This document shows positions 51,989 to 52,458 of a stretch of 52,458 nucleotides of DNA, in pieces. The DNA is taken from contig CAMYAO010000015.1 in the NCBI GenBank assembly GCA_947253885.1, positions 1-52,458 on the forward strand, read 5' to 3'. Source of the stretch: an uncultured Clostridium sp. (GTDB taxonomy: Bacteria; Bacillota; Clostridia; Lachnospirales; Lachnospiraceae). The notes under the pieces were generated by a model. The model worked only from the letters and a program-made list of their open reading frames with translations. It had not been told where the DNA came from and ran no database searches. A program made the translations under genes and the position numbers. Every line of letters begins with the position of its first letter. The stretch's first letter is position 1.

Positions 51989-52458
51989 CTTTTCGCATTG
52001 TATCTCGTGTTGTATAAGACATCGATATCCATTTCTGGAAGTTTCACTATTCTTTTTTTTAGAAACAATCTAAAATTAAATATTAACTAATAGCAAAAGG
52101 GATTTCTCAAACCTTATGATGCTGTATGTCTTGAGAGCGCGATTATGGTATGTGGCTACGTTATATTTTCCGTGTTTGCAGCCTCTCCTCCGTCAATAAA
52201 TACAGATGTTGTACCTGCGGTTATGGTATGACACTATGTAGGAGCACCTGTTTTTAATATGCTTGTGCTTGTAGCTGCAGTAAAACAGCAGACAGGAAAA
52301 GGGGTTTATGGAAGTAAAAGTAAATAGAGAGATTAAGAAACTATGTTGCATATGATGATTATTATAAACAATATACGGATATAAAGAGATCTCCCTGTTT
52401 TAGCGATGTAGGACGGATTTTGCGGACATTCAAAATAAAAAAGAATGTGGAGGTAACA
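51989..52458. other. Degenerate DNA after ssrA, possible decayed integrated element
   Basis: About 470 bases with no secure gene. A 15-codon frame at 52308-52355 begins MEVKVNREI, like the N-terminus of PrgI-family conjugation proteins, then stops. A shifted frame without an ATG (52324 to the window end) reads 45 codons (NYVAYDDYYKQYTD...) I do not recognise. The central part has only short frames broken by stops. Context fits decayed mobile DNA next to a tmRNA integration site. Confidence 0.35.

Noticed and set aside
51868..52068. A minus-strand frame of 66 codons containing GDEGNRTPVR
   Set aside because: It is antisense to the tmRNA 3' end and T-arm. This peptide string is a recurrent false gene wherever tmRNA or tRNA 3' ends are translated.

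Overview
The window is a low-GC chromosome segment from an anaerobic Firmicute, most likely a member of the Lachnospiraceae (Clostridia). This is inferred from an intact SCIFF ranthipeptide pair, DUF1934 and DUF1002 proteins, a trigger-factor-like lipoprotein, a tmRNA tag ending LALAA, and dense same-strand operons with AGGAG-type ribosome binding sites. No species is claimed. Almost all of the window is core housekeeping DNA. Accessory or damaged DNA lies at the left edge (1-3.3 kb), at about 28 kb, at 34.2-35.8 kb, at an IS200-type insertion at 40.4-41.2 kb, and after the tmRNA gene (52.0-52.5 kb).

Left part. A secreted cell-wall-binding repeat protein runs off the window start. Next come a small ferritin-like (rubrerythrin-type) protein and a rubredoxin domain with no visible start, which abuts a 5'-truncated rarA (mgsA) in the opposite orientation. 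The two look like a rearrangement scar. Then come a secreted protein of unknown function, tRNA-Gly(GCC) with a clear promoter and terminator, and mntP. The series thyA-folA-AEC permease-ilvB-ilvN-ilvE-mtnA-mrp follows on one strand (nucleotide precursor and branched-chain amino acid synthesis, then thioribose-1-phosphate isomerase and an Fe-S carrier ATPase).

Middle. A PAP2-like membrane protein faces an L,D-transpeptidase. Then follow hisC, ispE, a GntR regulator, a DUF1934 protein and murI (histidine, isoprenoid and peptidoglycan precursors), a small membrane protein on the opposite strand, a trigger-factor-like lipoprotein, asnS, recJ, a DUF1002 protein, a methyltransferase, hslO and nadE. 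A P-loop-less TadZ/ParA-like remnant and a CorC/HlyC membrane protein lie on the minus strand. The SCIFF precursor (47 aa, six Cys) sits upstream of its radical SAM/SPASM maturase, with a terminator hairpin between them. glyA and serS follow.

Right part. Two small poorly conserved genes precede carA-carB, which has a consensus promoter and a hairpin/T-run in its leader. A TnpA-only IS200-like element with a strongly structured 3' end lies between the carB terminator and the glycolytic genes pgk-tpiA-gpmI. purC-purF-purB have their own promoter. secG, rnr, smpB and ssrA (tmRNA) close the window: a protein-export subunit, then the trans-translation and RNA-quality-control group. DNA after ssrA is degenerate, with one short PrgI-like reading frame start, which would suit a decayed integrated element at the tmRNA gene.

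The best candidate for a dedicated biological system is the SCIFF ranthipeptide pair, a known family. The most open questions are the structured 3' end of the IS200-like element, the carAB leader hairpin and the rubredoxin/rarA junction.
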